Shown piece by piece: positions 1-43,264 of a DNA stretch of 64,000 nucleotides; within the stretch, counting starts at the first letter, position 1, and every line of letters begins with the position of its first letter. The stretch spans positions 248,001 through 312,000 of the forward strand of contig JAESUZ010004517.1 in NCBI GenBank assembly GCA_017311185.1. Direction: 5' to 3'. A model generated the notes under the pieces. It was given only the letters and a program-made list of their open reading frames with translations, was not told the origin of the DNA and did not search any database. The translations under genes were made by a program, and so were the position numbers. The DNA is from Proteles cristata cristata (taxonomy: Eukaryota; Chordata; Mammalia; Carnivora; Hyaenidae).

Positions 1-374
1 CGGCCTCTTGAGTGGCCTCCAGCATGAGATCAATGGCTCACAAAACATGTAGTTGAAAGTCTAAGATCCCTTCCAATATTAAAGCTGGGCTTTCCCATTA
101 CTGAGAATGAACTGGCAGAGCTATCAGCTATTTAAAAATAATTTAACTTGTTTTTTGTATCAGTTGTTTGTTTATCTTATTTAATGTATAAAAACAATCT
201 TAAAGGAATAGATAATCATTTATACAGTCAAGGAACATGTTTTAATATTATCATACAACATTTGTGAATAGGACCCCAAAATATTTGCACACTAATACAT
301 ATGATTATACATAACCAACTTTTTATGAATTTCATACATAGTATGTTAATAACGCTATAACTTTTTAAAGTTTT
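1..374. other. unassigned AT-rich DNA
   Basis: I recognise no gene or repeat family here. The stretch is AT-rich with no sustained open frame, and it leads into an old L1 3' end that starts near 375. Confidence 0.4.
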
Positions 375-806
375 AACTTTAATTCTAGGTAGTTAACATT
401 CAGTGTTATATTAGTTTCAAGGGTACAATGCAGTGATGCAACAATTCCATACATCACCCAGTGTTTATCATGACCAGTACACTCCTTAATCTCCACCACT
501 TCAACTATTTAACCTATCCCCTGATTTATCTCCCCTCTGATAACCATCAGTTTGTTATCTATAGTTAAGAATCTATTTCTCTTTTTACATGTTTATTTAA
601 TTTTTTGGAGGGGTAGGGGCAGAAAGAGAGGGTGGCAGAGGATCCAGAGTAAGCTCTGTGCTGACAGCAGAAAGCCTGGTGCAAGGCTCAAACTCACAAA
701 CCCTAGGTCATGACCTGAGCCACATCAGACACTTAATCAACTGAACTACCCAGACACCCAAAGAGTATATTTCTCAATTTGCCTCTCTCTCTCTTTTTTC
801 CCTATT
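375..806 (-). mobile_element. old L1 3' UTR fragment
   Basis: Read on the minus strand this is the 3' UTR of an older carnivore L1. The plus strand shows the family phrases 'taaccatcagtttgttatct' and 'tgttatattagtttcaaggg', which recur in the older copy at 8460-8700. It is split by an old SINE (588-760) and then by the full-length L1 that begins at 818. Confidence 0.7.
588..760 (-). mobile_element. old CAN-SINE (tRNA-derived), minus
   Basis: The reverse complement has the carnivore SINE layout: a tRNA-like head, here 'gggtgtctgggtagttcagt', then a B-box region and the 'ctttctgctgtcagcacag' body. It is diverged from the young copies elsewhere in the window, so it is an older insertion. It lies inside the older L1 3' UTR. 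Confidence 0.75.
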
Positions 807-817
807 TCCCCATTATT
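807..817. repeat. target-site duplication, left copy
   Basis: The 11-mer 'tccccattatt' here is repeated at 8412-8422. The two copies bracket the minus-strand L1 at 818-8411 exactly, marking it as one retrotransposition event. Confidence 0.7.
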
Positions 818-1089
818 ATTATTATTATTATTTTTACAAATAGTTTATTGTCAAGTTGGTTTCCATATAACACCCAGTGCTAATCCCCACAAGTGTCCCT
901 CTCCGTGCCTATCCCCCCTCCCCCCACACATCCATCAGTTCTCAGTTTTTGTCAAAATTCAAGAGTCTCTCATGGCTTGCCTCTCCCCCTTTTCCCCACT
1001 ATTTTCCCCCTTCTTCTCCCCCATGGTACTCCGTTAAATTCCTCCTAATCCTCCTATACATGCAAACATATGATATTTGTCCTTCTCTG

Positions 1090-4000
1090 CCTGACTTATT
1101 TCGCTCAGCATAACACCCTCAAGGTCCATCCATGTTGCTACACATGGCCAGATTTCATTCTTTCTCATTCCCATGTAGTACTCCATTGTAAAGATAAATC
1201 ATATCTTCTTGATCCATTTGTCCATTGATGGACATGTAGGCTCTTTCCATGTTTTTGCTATTGTTGAGAGGGCTGCTATGAACATTGGGGTCCATGTGCT
1301 CCTAGGCATCAGCACTCTTGTATCCCTTGGGTAAATTCCTAGCAGTGCTGTTGCTGGGTCATAGGGGAGTTCTATTGTTAATTTCATGAGGAACCTCCAA
1401 ACTGTTTTCCAGAGGGGCTGTACTAGTTTACATTCCCACTAACAGTGTAGGAGGGTGCCCGTGTCTCCACATCCTCGCCAGCATCTAGAGTTCTCTGACT
1501 TGCTCATTTTAGCCACTCTGACTGGCATGAGGAGGTATCTCAGTGTCGTTTTGATTTGCATTTCCCTGATGAGTAGGGATGCTGAGCATTGTTTCAAGTG
1601 TCTGTTGGTCATCTGGATGTCCTCTTTGGAGAAATGTCTGTTCATATCTTCTGCCCATTTCTTCACTGGGTTGTTTGTTTCTCGGGTGTGGAGTTTGCTG
1701 AGTTCCTTATAGATTCTGGATATCAACTCTTTATCTGATATGTCATTTGCAATTATCTTTTCCCATTCCGTTGGTTGCCTATTAGGTTTGTGGGTTGTTT
1801 CCTTTGCCGTGCAGAAGCTTTTAGTCTTGATGAGGTCCCAATCGTTTATTTTTGCTCTTGATTCCCTTGCTTTGGTGGATGTTTCAAGCAAGAGGTTGCT
1901 GCGGTGGAGGTTAAGGAGGTTGTTTCCTGCATTCTCTTCTAGTGTTTTGATGGTTTCCTGTCTCACATTCAGGTCCTTTATCCATTTTGAGTTTATTTTT
2001 GTGTATGGTGTGAGAAATTGATCTAGTTTCCTTCTTCTGGATGTTGCTGTCCATTTCTCCCAACACCATATGTTAAAGAGGTTATCTTTTTTCCATTGGA
2101 TATTCTTTCCTGCTTTGTCAAAGATTAGTTGACTGTATACTTTTGGGTCCACTTCTGAGTTCTCAATTCTGTTCCATTGGTCTATGTGTCTGTTTTTGTG
2201 CCAATACCATATTGTCTTGATGATGACAGCTTTGTAGTAGAGGCTAAAGTCTGGGATGGTGATACCTCCCGTTTTGGCTTTATTTTTCAGAATTACTTTG
2301 GCTATTCGGGGTCTTTGGTGGTTCCATCCAAATTTTAGGATAGTTTGCTCTAGCTTTGAGAAGTATGCTGGTGCAGTTTTGATTGGAATTGCATTGAATG
2401 TGTAGATAGCTATGGGTAGTAATTACATCTTAACTACATTTATTCTTCCGATCCTTGAGCATGGAATGTTTTTCCATTTCTTGGTGTCTTCAATTTCCTT
2501 CATAAGTTTTCTATAGTTTTCATCATACAGATATCTTGTATCCTTGGTTAGGTTTATTCCTAGGTATTTTATGTTTTTTTGTGCAATTGTGAATGGGATC
2601 AGCTTCTTGGTTTCTCTTTCTGTTGCTTCATCATTGGTGTATAAAAATGCAAGCGACTTCTGTACGTTGATATTGTACCCTGCAACTGTGCTGAATTCTT
2701 CGATCAGTTCCAGTAGGCTTCTGATGGAGTCTGTCAGGTTTTCTATGTAGAGTATCATTTTGTCTGCGAAAAGTGAAAGTTTGACTTCCTCTTTGCCAAT
2801 TCTGATGCCTTTGATTTCCTTTTGTTGTCTGATGGCTGACTCTAGGACTTCCAGCACTATGTTAAACAGCAGTGGTGAGAGTGGACATCCCTGTTGTGTT
2901 CCTGATCTCAGGGGGAAAGCTCTCCGTTTTTCCCCGCTGAGGATGATGTTAGCTGAAGGCTTCTCATAGATGGCTTTGATGATGTTTAAGTAGGTTCCTT
3001 CTCTCCTAACTTTCTCCAGAGTATTAAGAAGGGATGCTGTATTTTGTTAAATGTTTTTTCTGCATCTATCGACAGGATCATATGGTTTTTATCGTTTCTT
3101 TTGTTGATGTGATGTATCACATTGATTGATTTGCGAATGTTGAACCAGCCTAGTAACCCAGGAATGAATCCCACTTGATCTTGGTGAATGATTCTTTTTA
3201 TGTGCTGCTGGATTCGATTTGCAAGTATCTTGTTGAGGATTTTTGCATCCGTACTCATCAAGGATACTGGCCTGTAGTTCTCTTTTTTTTTTTTTCTGGG
3301 TCTCTGTCTGGCTTCGGAATCAGAGTGATGCTGGCTTCATAAAATGAGTCTGGGAGTTTTCCTTCGCTTTAGATTTTTTTGGAATAGCTTGAGAAGAATT
3401 GGTATTAGTTCTGTTTTAAACGTCTGGTAGAGGGGCGCCTGGTGGCTTAGTCAGTTAAGCGTCCGACTTTCGCTTAGGTCATGATCTCGTGGTTCGTGGG
3501 TTCGAGCCCCGCATCGGGCTCTGTGCTGGCTGCCAGCTCAGAGCCTGGAGCCTGTTTCAGTCTGTGACTCCCTCTCTCTCTGACCCTCCCCTGTTCACGC
3601 TATCTCTCTCTCTCTCTCCTAGAAATAAATAAAAAAACATAAAAATTTTTCTAAAAAAAATAATAAAAATAAACGTCTGGTAGAATTCCCTGGGGAAGCC
3701 CTCAGGACCTGGACTCTTATTTGTTGGGAGATTTTTGATCACTGATTCGATTTCCTCACTAGTTATGGGTCTGTTCAGATTTCCTATCTCTTTCCATGTG
3801 AATTTTGGTAGTGGGTGTGTGTTTTGGAAATTGTCCTTTTCTTCTAAGTTGTCCAATTTTTTGGTATATACTTTTTCATAGTATTCCCTGATAATTGCTT
3901 GTATTTTTGAGGGGTTGGTTGTAATGAGTCCATTTTCATTCATAATTTTGTCTATTTGGGTGCTCTCTCTTTTCTTTTTGAGAAGCCTGGCTACAGGTTT

Positions 4001-5115
4001 GTCAATTTTGTTTATTTTTTCAAAAAACGAACTCTTGGTTTCATTGATCTGTTCAATTGTTTCTTTGGTCTCTATGTTGTTTATCTCTACTCTGATTTTT
4101 ACTGTATCTCTTCTTCTACTGGGTTTGGGGTGCTCTTGTTGCTCTGCCTCTAGTTCCTTTAGGTGAGCTGTTAGATTTTGCACTTGCGCTTTTCCTAATT
4201 TCTTGACATAGACCTGGAGTGTAATGTACTTACCTGTTAGGACTGCCTTTGCCGTATCCCATAGTGTTTAGATTGTTGTATTTTCATTTTCTTTTGTTTC
4301 CATATATAGTTTTTTATTTCCTCTCTAATTGCCTGACTGGCCCATTCATTCTTTAGTAGGGTGTTTTTTAACCTCCATGTTTTTGGAGGTTGTCCAGGCT
4401 TCTTCCTGTGATTGATATCAAGTTTCAAAGCATTATGATCTGAGAGTGTGTATGGTATGATCTCGATTCTTTTATATTTATTGAGGGCTGCTTTATGTCC
4501 CAGTATGTGATCTATCTTGGAGAATGTGCCATGCGCACTTGAGAAGAAAGTAAATTCCCTGGTCTCAGGATGTAAAGTTCTAAATATATCTGTCAGATCC
4601 ATCTCGTCCAACGTGTCTTTCAAGCCCATTATTTCTTTAGTGATTTTCTGTCTGGTTGACCTATCCATTGCTGTAAGCGGAGTATTGAATTCCCCTGCTA
4701 TTAGCACATTTTTATCTATGAGCCTGTGTCTGTTTGTGATTAATTGTTTTAAATATTTAGGTGCTCCCATATTCGGTGCATAGACATTTATGATTGTTAG
4801 TTCTTCCTGATAGATAGATCCTGTAACTATTATGTAATGCCCTTTTTCATCTCTTGTTACTGTCTTTAATTTAAAGTCCAGTTTGTCTGATATAAGTATA
4901 ACTACTCCGGCTTTCTTTTGATTTCCAGTAGAATGATATATATTTCTCCATCCCCTTACTTTTAATCTGAAGGTAACTTCCAGTCTAAAATGAGTTTCTT
5001 GTAGACAGTATATAGATAGATTTTGGTTTTTTTATCCATTCTGCTGCCCTATGTCTTTTGATTGGAGCATTCAGCCCATTTACATTCAGTGTTATTATTG
5101 AAATATGTGGGTTTT
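1090..5115 (-). pseudogene. L1 ORF2 remnant (endonuclease-reverse transcriptase)
   Basis: Broken ORF2 of the minus-strand L1. The endonuclease part is readable at about 4237-4770 (LIDKNVLIAGEFN, then SSAHGTFSKIDHILGHK and a SDHN motif near the end). In known L1 proteins these regions carry the apurinic-like endonuclease active-site residues; here the usual GDFN reads GEFN. Reverse-transcriptase and C-terminal parts lie at about 3557-4183, 2423-2857 and 1439-2152 in shifting frames. The FADD catalytic motif is damaged: the frame reads [10 protein letters not shown] near 2760. A SINE interrupts the frame at 3431-3670. Confidence 0.85.
3431..3670 (+). mobile_element. young CAN-SINE, plus
   Basis: Complete tRNA-derived SINE: head 'ggggcgcctggtggcttagt', B-box 'ggttcgtgggttcgagcccc', TC-rich body, 'cctagaaataaataaa' and an A-rich tail. 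A target-site duplication 'aaacgtctggtag' is present at 3418-3430 and 3671-3683, so it inserted into the already resident L1 ORF2. Confidence 0.95.
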
Positions 5116-5194
5116 GAGCGTCTGTTTCCTTTGTGGGGTTCATATTTGTGGTGGTGTCTCTGGTATCTTTGTTCCTTTCAACATTTCCTTCAGA

Positions 5195-6068
5195 GCGTCC
5201 CCCTCAGGATTTCTTGTAGGGCTGGTTTAGTGGTGACAAATTCTCTCAAATTCTGTTTATTTGGAACGACTTTTATCTTTCCTTCTATTTTGAATGACAT
5301 TCTTGCTGGATAAAGGATTCTTGGCTGCATATTTTTTCTGTTCATCACATTGAAGACCTACTGCCTTTTCTTTCTGGCCTGCCACGTTTCAGTAGATAGG
5401 TCTGTCATCAGTCTGATAGTTTTCCCTTTGTATGTTAAGGCCCTTTTCTCCCTAGCTGCTTTCAAAATTTTCTCTTTGTCCTTGTATTTTGCCATTTTTA
5501 CTATGATATGCCTTGCAGAAGGTCGATTCAGATTACATCTGAGGGGGGGTACTCTTAGCCTCTTATATTTCCCAGGTCAGGGAAGTTCTCTGCTATAATT
5601 TGTTCCAGGACTCATTCAGCACCTTTCCCCCTCTCTTCCTCTTCTGGGATTCCTATGATATGGATTTGTTGCGTTTGACCGTGTCGCTGAGCTTTCGAAC
5701 TCTTCTTTCATGTTCCTAGATCAGTTTGTCTCTTTTTTTTTTGGTCAACCTCTTGTTTTTCTATAATGATGCCTTCTATACCACTTATTCTCCTTTCTGC
5801 TTCTTCAGTCCGTGCATTGGAGGCCTCTAATTTATTATGTATCTCATTTATCGCTTTTTAAAATTCTTCATGCCTATTTATATTCTCCATTTTGTCTGTA
5901 GCCATAGTTTCTTTGATGTCCCTTATTTTTTTTCAAGCCCAGTGATTTATTCTATGATTATATTCTAAAATCTTGTTCATTTATGCTGCTTATATCTGTT
6001 TTGAGCAGTTCATTAGCTGTTAATTCTTCTTGGAGTTTCTTTGGAGGAGAGCTTTTTCGTTTTGTCAT
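5195..6068 (-). pseudogene. L1 ORF1 remnant
   Basis: By alignment with the ORF1 regions at 17181-18065 and 26521-27413, this stretch is the ORF1 (RNA-binding trimeric chaperone) coding region of the minus-strand L1. The start codon aligns near 6068. No long open frame remains; stops and frameshifts are frequent. Confidence 0.7.
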
Positions 6069-6477
6069 TTTAGTTAGCTTTCTGGGTCTTGTTAGTTTTA
6101 AAGACCTGTTATGCTCTCTGCACATGTGAGCGTTGCTGTATCCAGGAAAACTCTTTGATGTCCAGGGTCTATCCTTTCAGAGAGTGTTTTTTGAATTGTA
6201 TCTCTTGGCCTCTCTTGTTGAGACCTTGGTTATTTTGTTTTCCTACTCGTAGTGATATTTGGGCCTCTCCACCATGTGTACTTTGGCTTGTTTCTTGAGC
6301 TATCCCTGGAGAGGAAAACAGACTGACAAACACACAGGGAACAGGGGCACACAAACACACTAACCACACAAACCGCAGGGGCACAAATCCGATTAACATG
6401 CAAACCAAGAGGGACATCGAAAAAGTTAAGAGAAAAGACAGAGGAGGGAGGGTGAATAATAGAAGGAAAAAATACAT

Positions 6478-6930
6478 ATGATATTTGTCCTTCTCTGCCT
6501 GACTTATTTTGCTCAGCATAACACCCTCAAGGTCCATCTATGTTGCTACACATTTCATTGTTTCTCATTGCCATGTAGTATTCCATGGTATAGATAAACC
6601 ACATCTTCTTGATCCATTCATCTGTTGATGGACACTTAGGCTCTTTCCATGTTTTAGCTATTGTGGAGAGTGCTGCTATGAACATTGGGGTACATGTGCA
6701 CGTATAGGAGGATTAGGAGGAACTTGACGGAGGAACAAGGGGGAGAAGAAGGGCGGAAATGGTGGGGGAAAGGAAGAGTGGCAAACCATGAGAGACTCTT
6801 GAATGCTGACAAAAACTGAGGACTGATGGATGTGGGGGAAGGGGGGATGGGCATGGAGGAGGACACTTGTGGGGATGAGCACTGAGTGTTATGTGGAAAC
6901 TAATTTGACAATAAACTATTTGAAAAAAAA
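6478..6930 (+). mobile_element. 5'-inverted (twin-primed) L1 insertion
   Basis: The left part (about 6478-6697) is minus-oriented L1 ORF2 C-terminal sequence. The right part (about 6698-6930) is the directly following L1 3' end in plus orientation, ending in 'caataaactatttg' and an A run. The two parts meet at 'catgtgcacgtatagg' and are contiguous in the parent L1. A 16-bp duplication 'agaaggaaaaaataca' flanks the unit at 6462-6477 and 6931-6946. This is the classical product of twin priming, inserted into the 5' UTR of the resident minus-strand L1. Confidence 0.92.
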
Positions 6931-8411
6931 AGAAGGAAAAAATACAGAAAAAAGGTCAAAAGGAAGAAAAGAAAAGGAAAAAAGAAGAATACCAATGGAC
7001 AAAGAACGGTTTATAGCATATAACCGGATTTTCCTGCTACAATTAAATAGCCAGATGTATGCAGTGCTGGTATAAGAGCATAGAGACAGAGAGAGAAGAC
7101 AGGGCGTGAATGAGGTAAAATTGGAAATAGAATGAACAGGCAGAAGGGATAAGAAGCTTTTTTCAAAGAGTTAAAGGCTGGAGTATGGTTGGTTAGGTGA
7201 GAGAAGGATGCTGGTGTTTTCTAGAGAAAGTAGATAGTCTAATTACTCCTGAGAGAAAGAGATGAAAAGGTCGGGAGGTGTAGAATTTACATGTACGGAA
7301 TGGACTAAATTTGATTGTTTTAGCACACCGGTGACCAGAGGTAATCAGGTCAGTGTTCTGTGGAAAAATAAGAAAAAAACAAAAAAGAAAAAAAAAAGAA
7401 GAAAAAAAAAAGAGAAAAGGGAGGAGGGCGGCTCTCAAGGAGGGATGGGCGTGGTTTGATCCACTGCGACAGGCGGGAGTTCAGGCGGGAGTTCTGCCTT
7501 GGCAGTTGTAGGGAGGAGAGTGGTGGCGCTCCACCTCACTTTTATACACTTGTAAACTCCCAGGGCCAGGGGCTCAGCCAAGGTTTGTTGCGCTTTTCAA
7601 CCCAGGCCAGTCCCAGCCTCCAAATCCCAGGCCAAGCACCCGCTGAAATTGCCTCAGGCAGTCCCCTGGCAACCCCTCAGGGCAATTCCAAGCCTCCTGG
7701 CTAGCTCTGGGGGTGGAGCCAGAAGCCGCTACTTCCTTCTCCTCCAGGTCGGGCTGGGGAGCCTGGGTGGGGCAGGGGCCTTGTCTGCAGGCGTACTGAG
7801 CCCTCTGGAGTGAGGAAATCGAGTTCCCTCTGTGTCTCGTCACCCAAAACATGAACTCGTGGTCACATCTGCCAGTTTTTAGCTCTTTGTCTTCCCTCTA
7901 GAGCTCCAGCCAGCTAGGAGCACAAACACCGGTGACTGCACGAGGCTCCTCCAGGGGTCCAAGCCTACCAGGAGGGCAATGCTGGTAGGCACACAGCTTC
8001 TCCCAGACAGCCAGTAGCTAGCACAAAGAAGCAAACCTCGAGCGCAGCCCCTCCGGGGCGAGTTGGAACGTGGGGGCATGGTGCGCAGCTTTTTTGTGCT
8101 CAAGGTCTTTCTACATCCCTAGCAAAGGTTTTTCCCCCGAGCGGAGGTTTTTCTGTTTCAGACTCTCTTTTTCCCCTCTCACTCACCACAGAGGGGAGTC
8201 ACCCCGTCCCTCCAGTCTCCGATCCAGGCCTGATTTTATCTTCCCCAGTTCGCACTCACGTTAGAAGGCTTTCTCAGTGGAATCTGCATCCTTTTTCTCC
8301 CAATCTCTTGGGTTTGGTATGGTTTCCTGTGGCTTCAGATCTTTTCCGTGTGAGGCATGGGCGCAAGTGCAGGTAGGGCGCTCCCTACTTCTCCGCCATC
8401 TTATCCCTCCC

Positions 8412-8422
8412 TCCCCATTATT
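8412..8422. repeat. target-site duplication, right copy
   Basis: Second copy of the 11-mer 'tccccattatt' found at 807-817, immediately outside the 5' end of the full-length minus-strand L1. Confidence 0.7.
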
Positions 8423-8919
8423 TTTCTTAACATTTTAAAAGTTTTAATTATTTTTAAGTTTTTTTAAAGTTTTATTTTTAAGTTTTAATTTAAATCTAGT
8501 TAGGTAACCTATAGTGTAATATTAGTTTCAGGTATACCTTTTAGTTATTCAAAATTTACCTACAACACTCTATACTCATTACAAGTGCTCTCTTTAATCC
8601 TCATCACTTATTTTACCCATCCCCCCATCTCCCCTCTGGTAACCATCAGTTTGTTTTCTATAATTAAGAGTCTGCTTCTTGGTTTGTCTTTCACTCTCTT
8701 TTTTACCATTGCTCCTTTGTTTGGATTCTTAATTTCCACGTATGAGTGAAATCATATGCTATTTTTATTTCTCTGACTTATTTCACTTAGCATAATATTT
8801 TCTAGCCTCATCCATATTGTCGTAAATGGCTAGATTTCATTGTTTTTTATGGCTGAATAGTGTTCCATTATTTACCCATTATCTATCTGTCTATCTATCT
8901 ATCTATTATCTATCTATTT

Positions 8920-8981
<62 letters not shown>

Positions 8982-9410
8982 ATCTCTCTCTCTCTTCTTT
9001 ATCCATTCATCAATCAATGGGCCCCTGCGCTGCTTCCATATCTTGGTTATTGTAATAATGCTGTTATAAACATTAAGGTGCATGTATCCCTTTGAATTAG
9101 TTTTCTTTTATTCTTTGAATAAATACGCAGTAGTGTGATTGCTGGATCATAAGGTAGTTCTAGTTTTAATTTTTTGAGGACCCTTCATACTGTTTTCCAG
9201 AGTAGCTGCATCAGTTTGCATTCTAACCGACAGTGCAAGAGGGTTCCCACATCCTCCCTGACACCTGTTGTTTCTTGCGTTTTTTATTTTACCCATTCTG
9301 ACAGGTGTGAGGTGATATCTCATTGTAGTTTTAATTTGGATTTCCATGATGAGGAGTGATGTTGAGCATCTTTTCATCTGTCTTTTTGGCCATCTGGATG
9401 AAGACATTAA
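8423..9410 (-). mobile_element. older L1 3' portion, minus
   Basis: Minus-oriented 3' UTR and ORF2 C-terminus of an older L1. Plus-strand phrases such as 'aaccatcagtttgttttcta' and 'gtgaggtgatatctcattg' are the reverse of L1 3' UTR and ORF2 end sequence. Short frames such as the one at 9147-9476 retain diverged ORF2 C-terminal residues ([20 protein letters not shown]). A tetranucleotide repeat has expanded inside it. Confidence 0.8.
8880..8980. repeat. (TATC)n microsatellite
   Basis: About 100 bp of nearly perfect CTAT/TATC tetranucleotide repeat with a few interruptions, inside the older L1. The open frames reading YLSIYLSI across it are artefacts of the repeat. Confidence 0.97.
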
Positions 9411-10439
9411 TTGTCTTCTGAACAAGACTATAGTTTTTATCGAAACAGGTAGACAAGCATATTTTAATAAGCTCAAAAATGAACTTATTTGATTTGTTAG
9501 AGAAACAATTGCAATAGATGGCCAAATGCCCTATATAGAATCATATAAAATAAATTGTGTGCTGGTGTTTATGTATTGAGAGCCAGTTGTGGATATTTCT
9601 TCCCACATCCATCAATAATGTCACACCAATGGCTTGAAATCAGCCACAGTGGTAGTATTTACACCATGTAAATAAACAAATGCTACAACCTCTTTTCCAG
9701 AAACCGAGTTAGTTAGTGCTTATCTGATACCACTGCATTCCTTTATTATTGTCTCTATATGTTACTCTATTGCATTAGGTGTCCTGTCTCTATAGTTTCC
9801 TTCAATCTGAAATAATTCCTTAGTCTTGCCTTGTTTTTAATGACCTGACATTTTTTAACAGTATCAGCCAGCTTGTCTATTTCTTCATGATTTATGAATT
9901 TTGGGGACAAGAATACGTCAAAATTGATGCTGTTGTTTTCTTTTCACTGCTTTGCATCAGGAAACATGGTATAAATTTATGTCATATCTAGTGATGTTAA
10001 CTCTTGTCACTCTGTTAATGTGGTGTCTCCCTGTCTCCTCTACTGTAAAGTTGATAAGTGTTTTTGTGCTTCTAAATTAATAAGTAATTACTATTTTGTG
10101 GGAAATACTTTGAAACTGCTGTTGTAGAGTAGAACTTTCTCTTTCTCCCTATTTGGATATTCATTTATTTATGTCTATCAGTGTAATATACATATGCTTG
10201 GATTCCTATTTTATTTTATCTGTAAGGTCCATTAATTACTGTGATGTTCAAATTTGGCTAATGGAATTCCTTTAAGCTGACTTTTCTGTCAAATTGACAT
10301 CACCTCTTCATTCTTTGAGTACTTCCTTGCTTTCTAGTACAAGATCTTTCAGGCTAATTCTGGTATATTATTTTCAACACCAAGCTTTTAATTTTGACAT
10401 TACATACCTAGAGATCGTATTATATTCCACAAGTTAAGG
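9411..10439. other. unassigned intergenic DNA
   Basis: I see no coding frame and no repeat I can name. It is AT-rich and lies downstream of BTNL9. Confidence 0.4.
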
Positions 10440-11090
10440 ACTCAGTCCTGTAAGACTGCCTCTTATTTCATATACCCTTGCAAGTCCAGGTTGTTACCCA
10501 TACTTCTGACAGCTATAAATTGGAGGTCCCCACAACGTTCAGAGGTTTCAGAATTTGCTATAGCACCCCACAGAGCTCAGGAAAACAGTTTACTTACTAG
10601 ATTACTGGTTTATTATAATCCAGGAACAGCCAAAGGAAGAGATGCAAAAAACAAAAAATGGGGTAAGGGTGCAAAGCTTCCATGCTTTCTGGGTGCACCA
10701 CTCTCTCTGCCTCTCCAAGAGTTCACCAATCTGGAAGCTCATTGAACCTGGTCCTTTTGAGTTTATGTAGGCTTCATTACATATACTCTATTAAGTCATT
10801 GGCAATACTGGTGATTGCACTTAATCTCCAGTCTCTCTTTACCATCTGAGTTCGGAGGCAGAAGATGGGAGGTGGGTCTAAGTTTTAACCTTTTAATCAG
10901 GTTATCAGGTTCCTCTGATAATCTGCCCCATCATTAGGGGGCTTTCCAAAAAGTGCTTGTTATGAATATCAAAAGCCACCCTTATAGCTCTTACCATTTA
11001 GGAACTTCTAAGAGTGTTAGGAGCTCTTTGCAAGAGTCTAAGAGGAAGAACAAATATGCAATTTGAATTAATCATAATATCACACCTAGC
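10440..11090. mobile_element. probable MaLR/ERVL-type solitary LTR
   Basis: The stretch 'cttaccatttaggaacttc' followed by 'ttaggagctctttgcaagag' and an AT-rich end near 11085 resembles, from memory, an end of mammalian MLT-type LTRs. No internal viral coding region flanks it, so a solitary LTR is the best guess. Boundaries and orientation are approximate, and a specific subfamily cannot be named without a library search. Confidence 0.4.
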
Positions 11091-11275
11091 TTGTGTTTTC
11101 CTTGCCTCAGCCCTGGAGTCCACCATTTCTCAAAGGAACCTTCATTTCTTTTAGTGGGAAGCAGTACCAAACACTAAATTCTGGATGGTAGGTGTGTTCA
11201 CTGGTACTGGAGTGTTATTGTTTCTAAGCTGTCAGAACTGACAGAGCTAGGAACTATATGCATGCAGACACACAT

Positions 11276-11335
11276 CTGTCTATCTATTTATCTATCTATC
11301 TACCTACCTACCTACCTATCATCTATCTACTTATC
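11276..11335. repeat. (TATC)/(TACC)n microsatellite
   Basis: Runs of 'tatc' and 'tacc' tetranucleotides, partly interrupted. Confidence 0.92.
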
Positions 11336-11909
11336 ATATGTGTGTGTGCCCTATATATCTGTACATAGTAAAAAGCATGAGTTCCCAGAGTTACTCTTTC
11401 ATTTTCTTCTTTCCTCTTCCTGTATTTTTGAATTTATTTTCTGACTGAGTAACTTCTCAGCACATTTAGAGAATTTTATTTGCTCCTTGTTGATCAATTC
11501 TTGTCATTATTCATTTAATTCTCAAATTCTCAAATTCTCCATATCTGTCCAGTGGAGCCTTTCCATCCTAGCTCCGATGTCCCCATCAGTTTCTGAGCAG
11601 ATTTGAATACAAGATGTTCCAGATTCACCTGTACTTTCTCTGCTCCAACCTGGAATCAGCCATTTCTCCAAGTTCATTTCAGTGGGAAACGGCATTTAGC
11701 ACTGGGATCTAAGCCCAATAAGTTAACTCATTGCTTATGAGGTGTCATTGCTTCTAGAATTTTAGAACTAGAAAACATATACAAAAAGTATAAAAAATAT
11801 ATAAGCTAAACAATACTTCTTATCCAATCCAGTAATGTTTCCTTCCATCTTTCTTCCATTCCAGTTTCTGGTCTTCCACAGCACATACTGTAGCTACTGA
11901 CAACATGAT

Positions 11910-11915
11910 TTTATT
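11910..11915 (-). promoter_or_regulatory. candidate BTNL9 polyadenylation signal
   Basis: On the minus strand this reads AATAAA, about 280 nt downstream of the BTNL9 stop codon. Another AATAAA-like site lies near 11475. The choice is a guess; transcript ends would settle it. Confidence 0.25.
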
Positions 11916-11995
11916 GTTACTCATTTTCTTAGTTTTACCATACACACAAACAAGCTTTGAAATTGCCTCTTTTTCTTAAAGAAAATCATACATAG

Positions 11996-12057
11996 GTGTG
12001 TGTGTGTGTGTGTATGTATGTGTATATATACATGTGTATATATATGTATATATATGT
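11996..12057. repeat. (TG)n/(TATG)n microsatellite
   Basis: Alternating purine-pyrimidine run of 'gtgtgtgt' followed by 'tatatg' units, in the probable BTNL9 3' UTR just past the stop codon. Such tracts are often length-polymorphic. Confidence 0.95.
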
Positions 12058-12191
12058 GCTGAGTCTTTAGCCTTTGCTAACATTTTTGTGATGCCAGCCT
12101 TTGCTTCCTCCACTGTAGAAGCAGGAAAGCAAATCCCAGCCAGGTATCCAGGAAGCCACTGAAGACCCAGATCTGCAGGCAAGAGAGTGCC

Positions 12192-43264
<31,073 letters not shown>

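Larger units (their letters stand above)
818..8411 (-). mobile_element. full-length L1 (LINE-1), minus, inactive
   Basis: This is a complete L1 on the minus strand. The 5' end near 8411 reads 'ataagatggcggagaagtag' in sense, the usual start of an L1 5' UTR. It is followed by a long GC-rich 5' UTR (about 8400-6070), a broken ORF1 (about 6068-5195), a broken ORF2 (about 5115-1090) and a 3' UTR ending in 'acttgacaataaact' plus an (AAT)n tail near 818-830. It carries two later insertions: a SINE at 3431-3670 and a 5'-inverted L1 at 6478-6930. An 11-bp target duplication flanks it. Multiple stops and frameshifts mean it encodes no working protein. Relative order: the old L1 3' end came first, then this L1, then the SINE and the inverted L1. 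Confidence 0.9.
11091..11995. repeat. two diverged copies of an old repeat
   Basis: The segment near 11101-11260 and the segment near 11640-11790 share an ordered set of phrases: 'ccatttct', 'cagtgggaa' or 'tagtgggaa', 'gtgtcattgcttct' or 'gtgttattgtttct', then 'agaactgacagag' or 'agaactagaaaac'. Each is followed by AT-rich or tetranucleotide sequence. They are either two ancient interspersed repeats of one family (an old L1 3' UTR is my guess) or a local duplication. Part may be BTNL9 3' UTR or downstream flank. Confidence 0.45.

Noticed and set aside
8826..9095. YLSIYLSI repeat proteins
   Set aside because: Translation of a TATC microsatellite inside an old L1.
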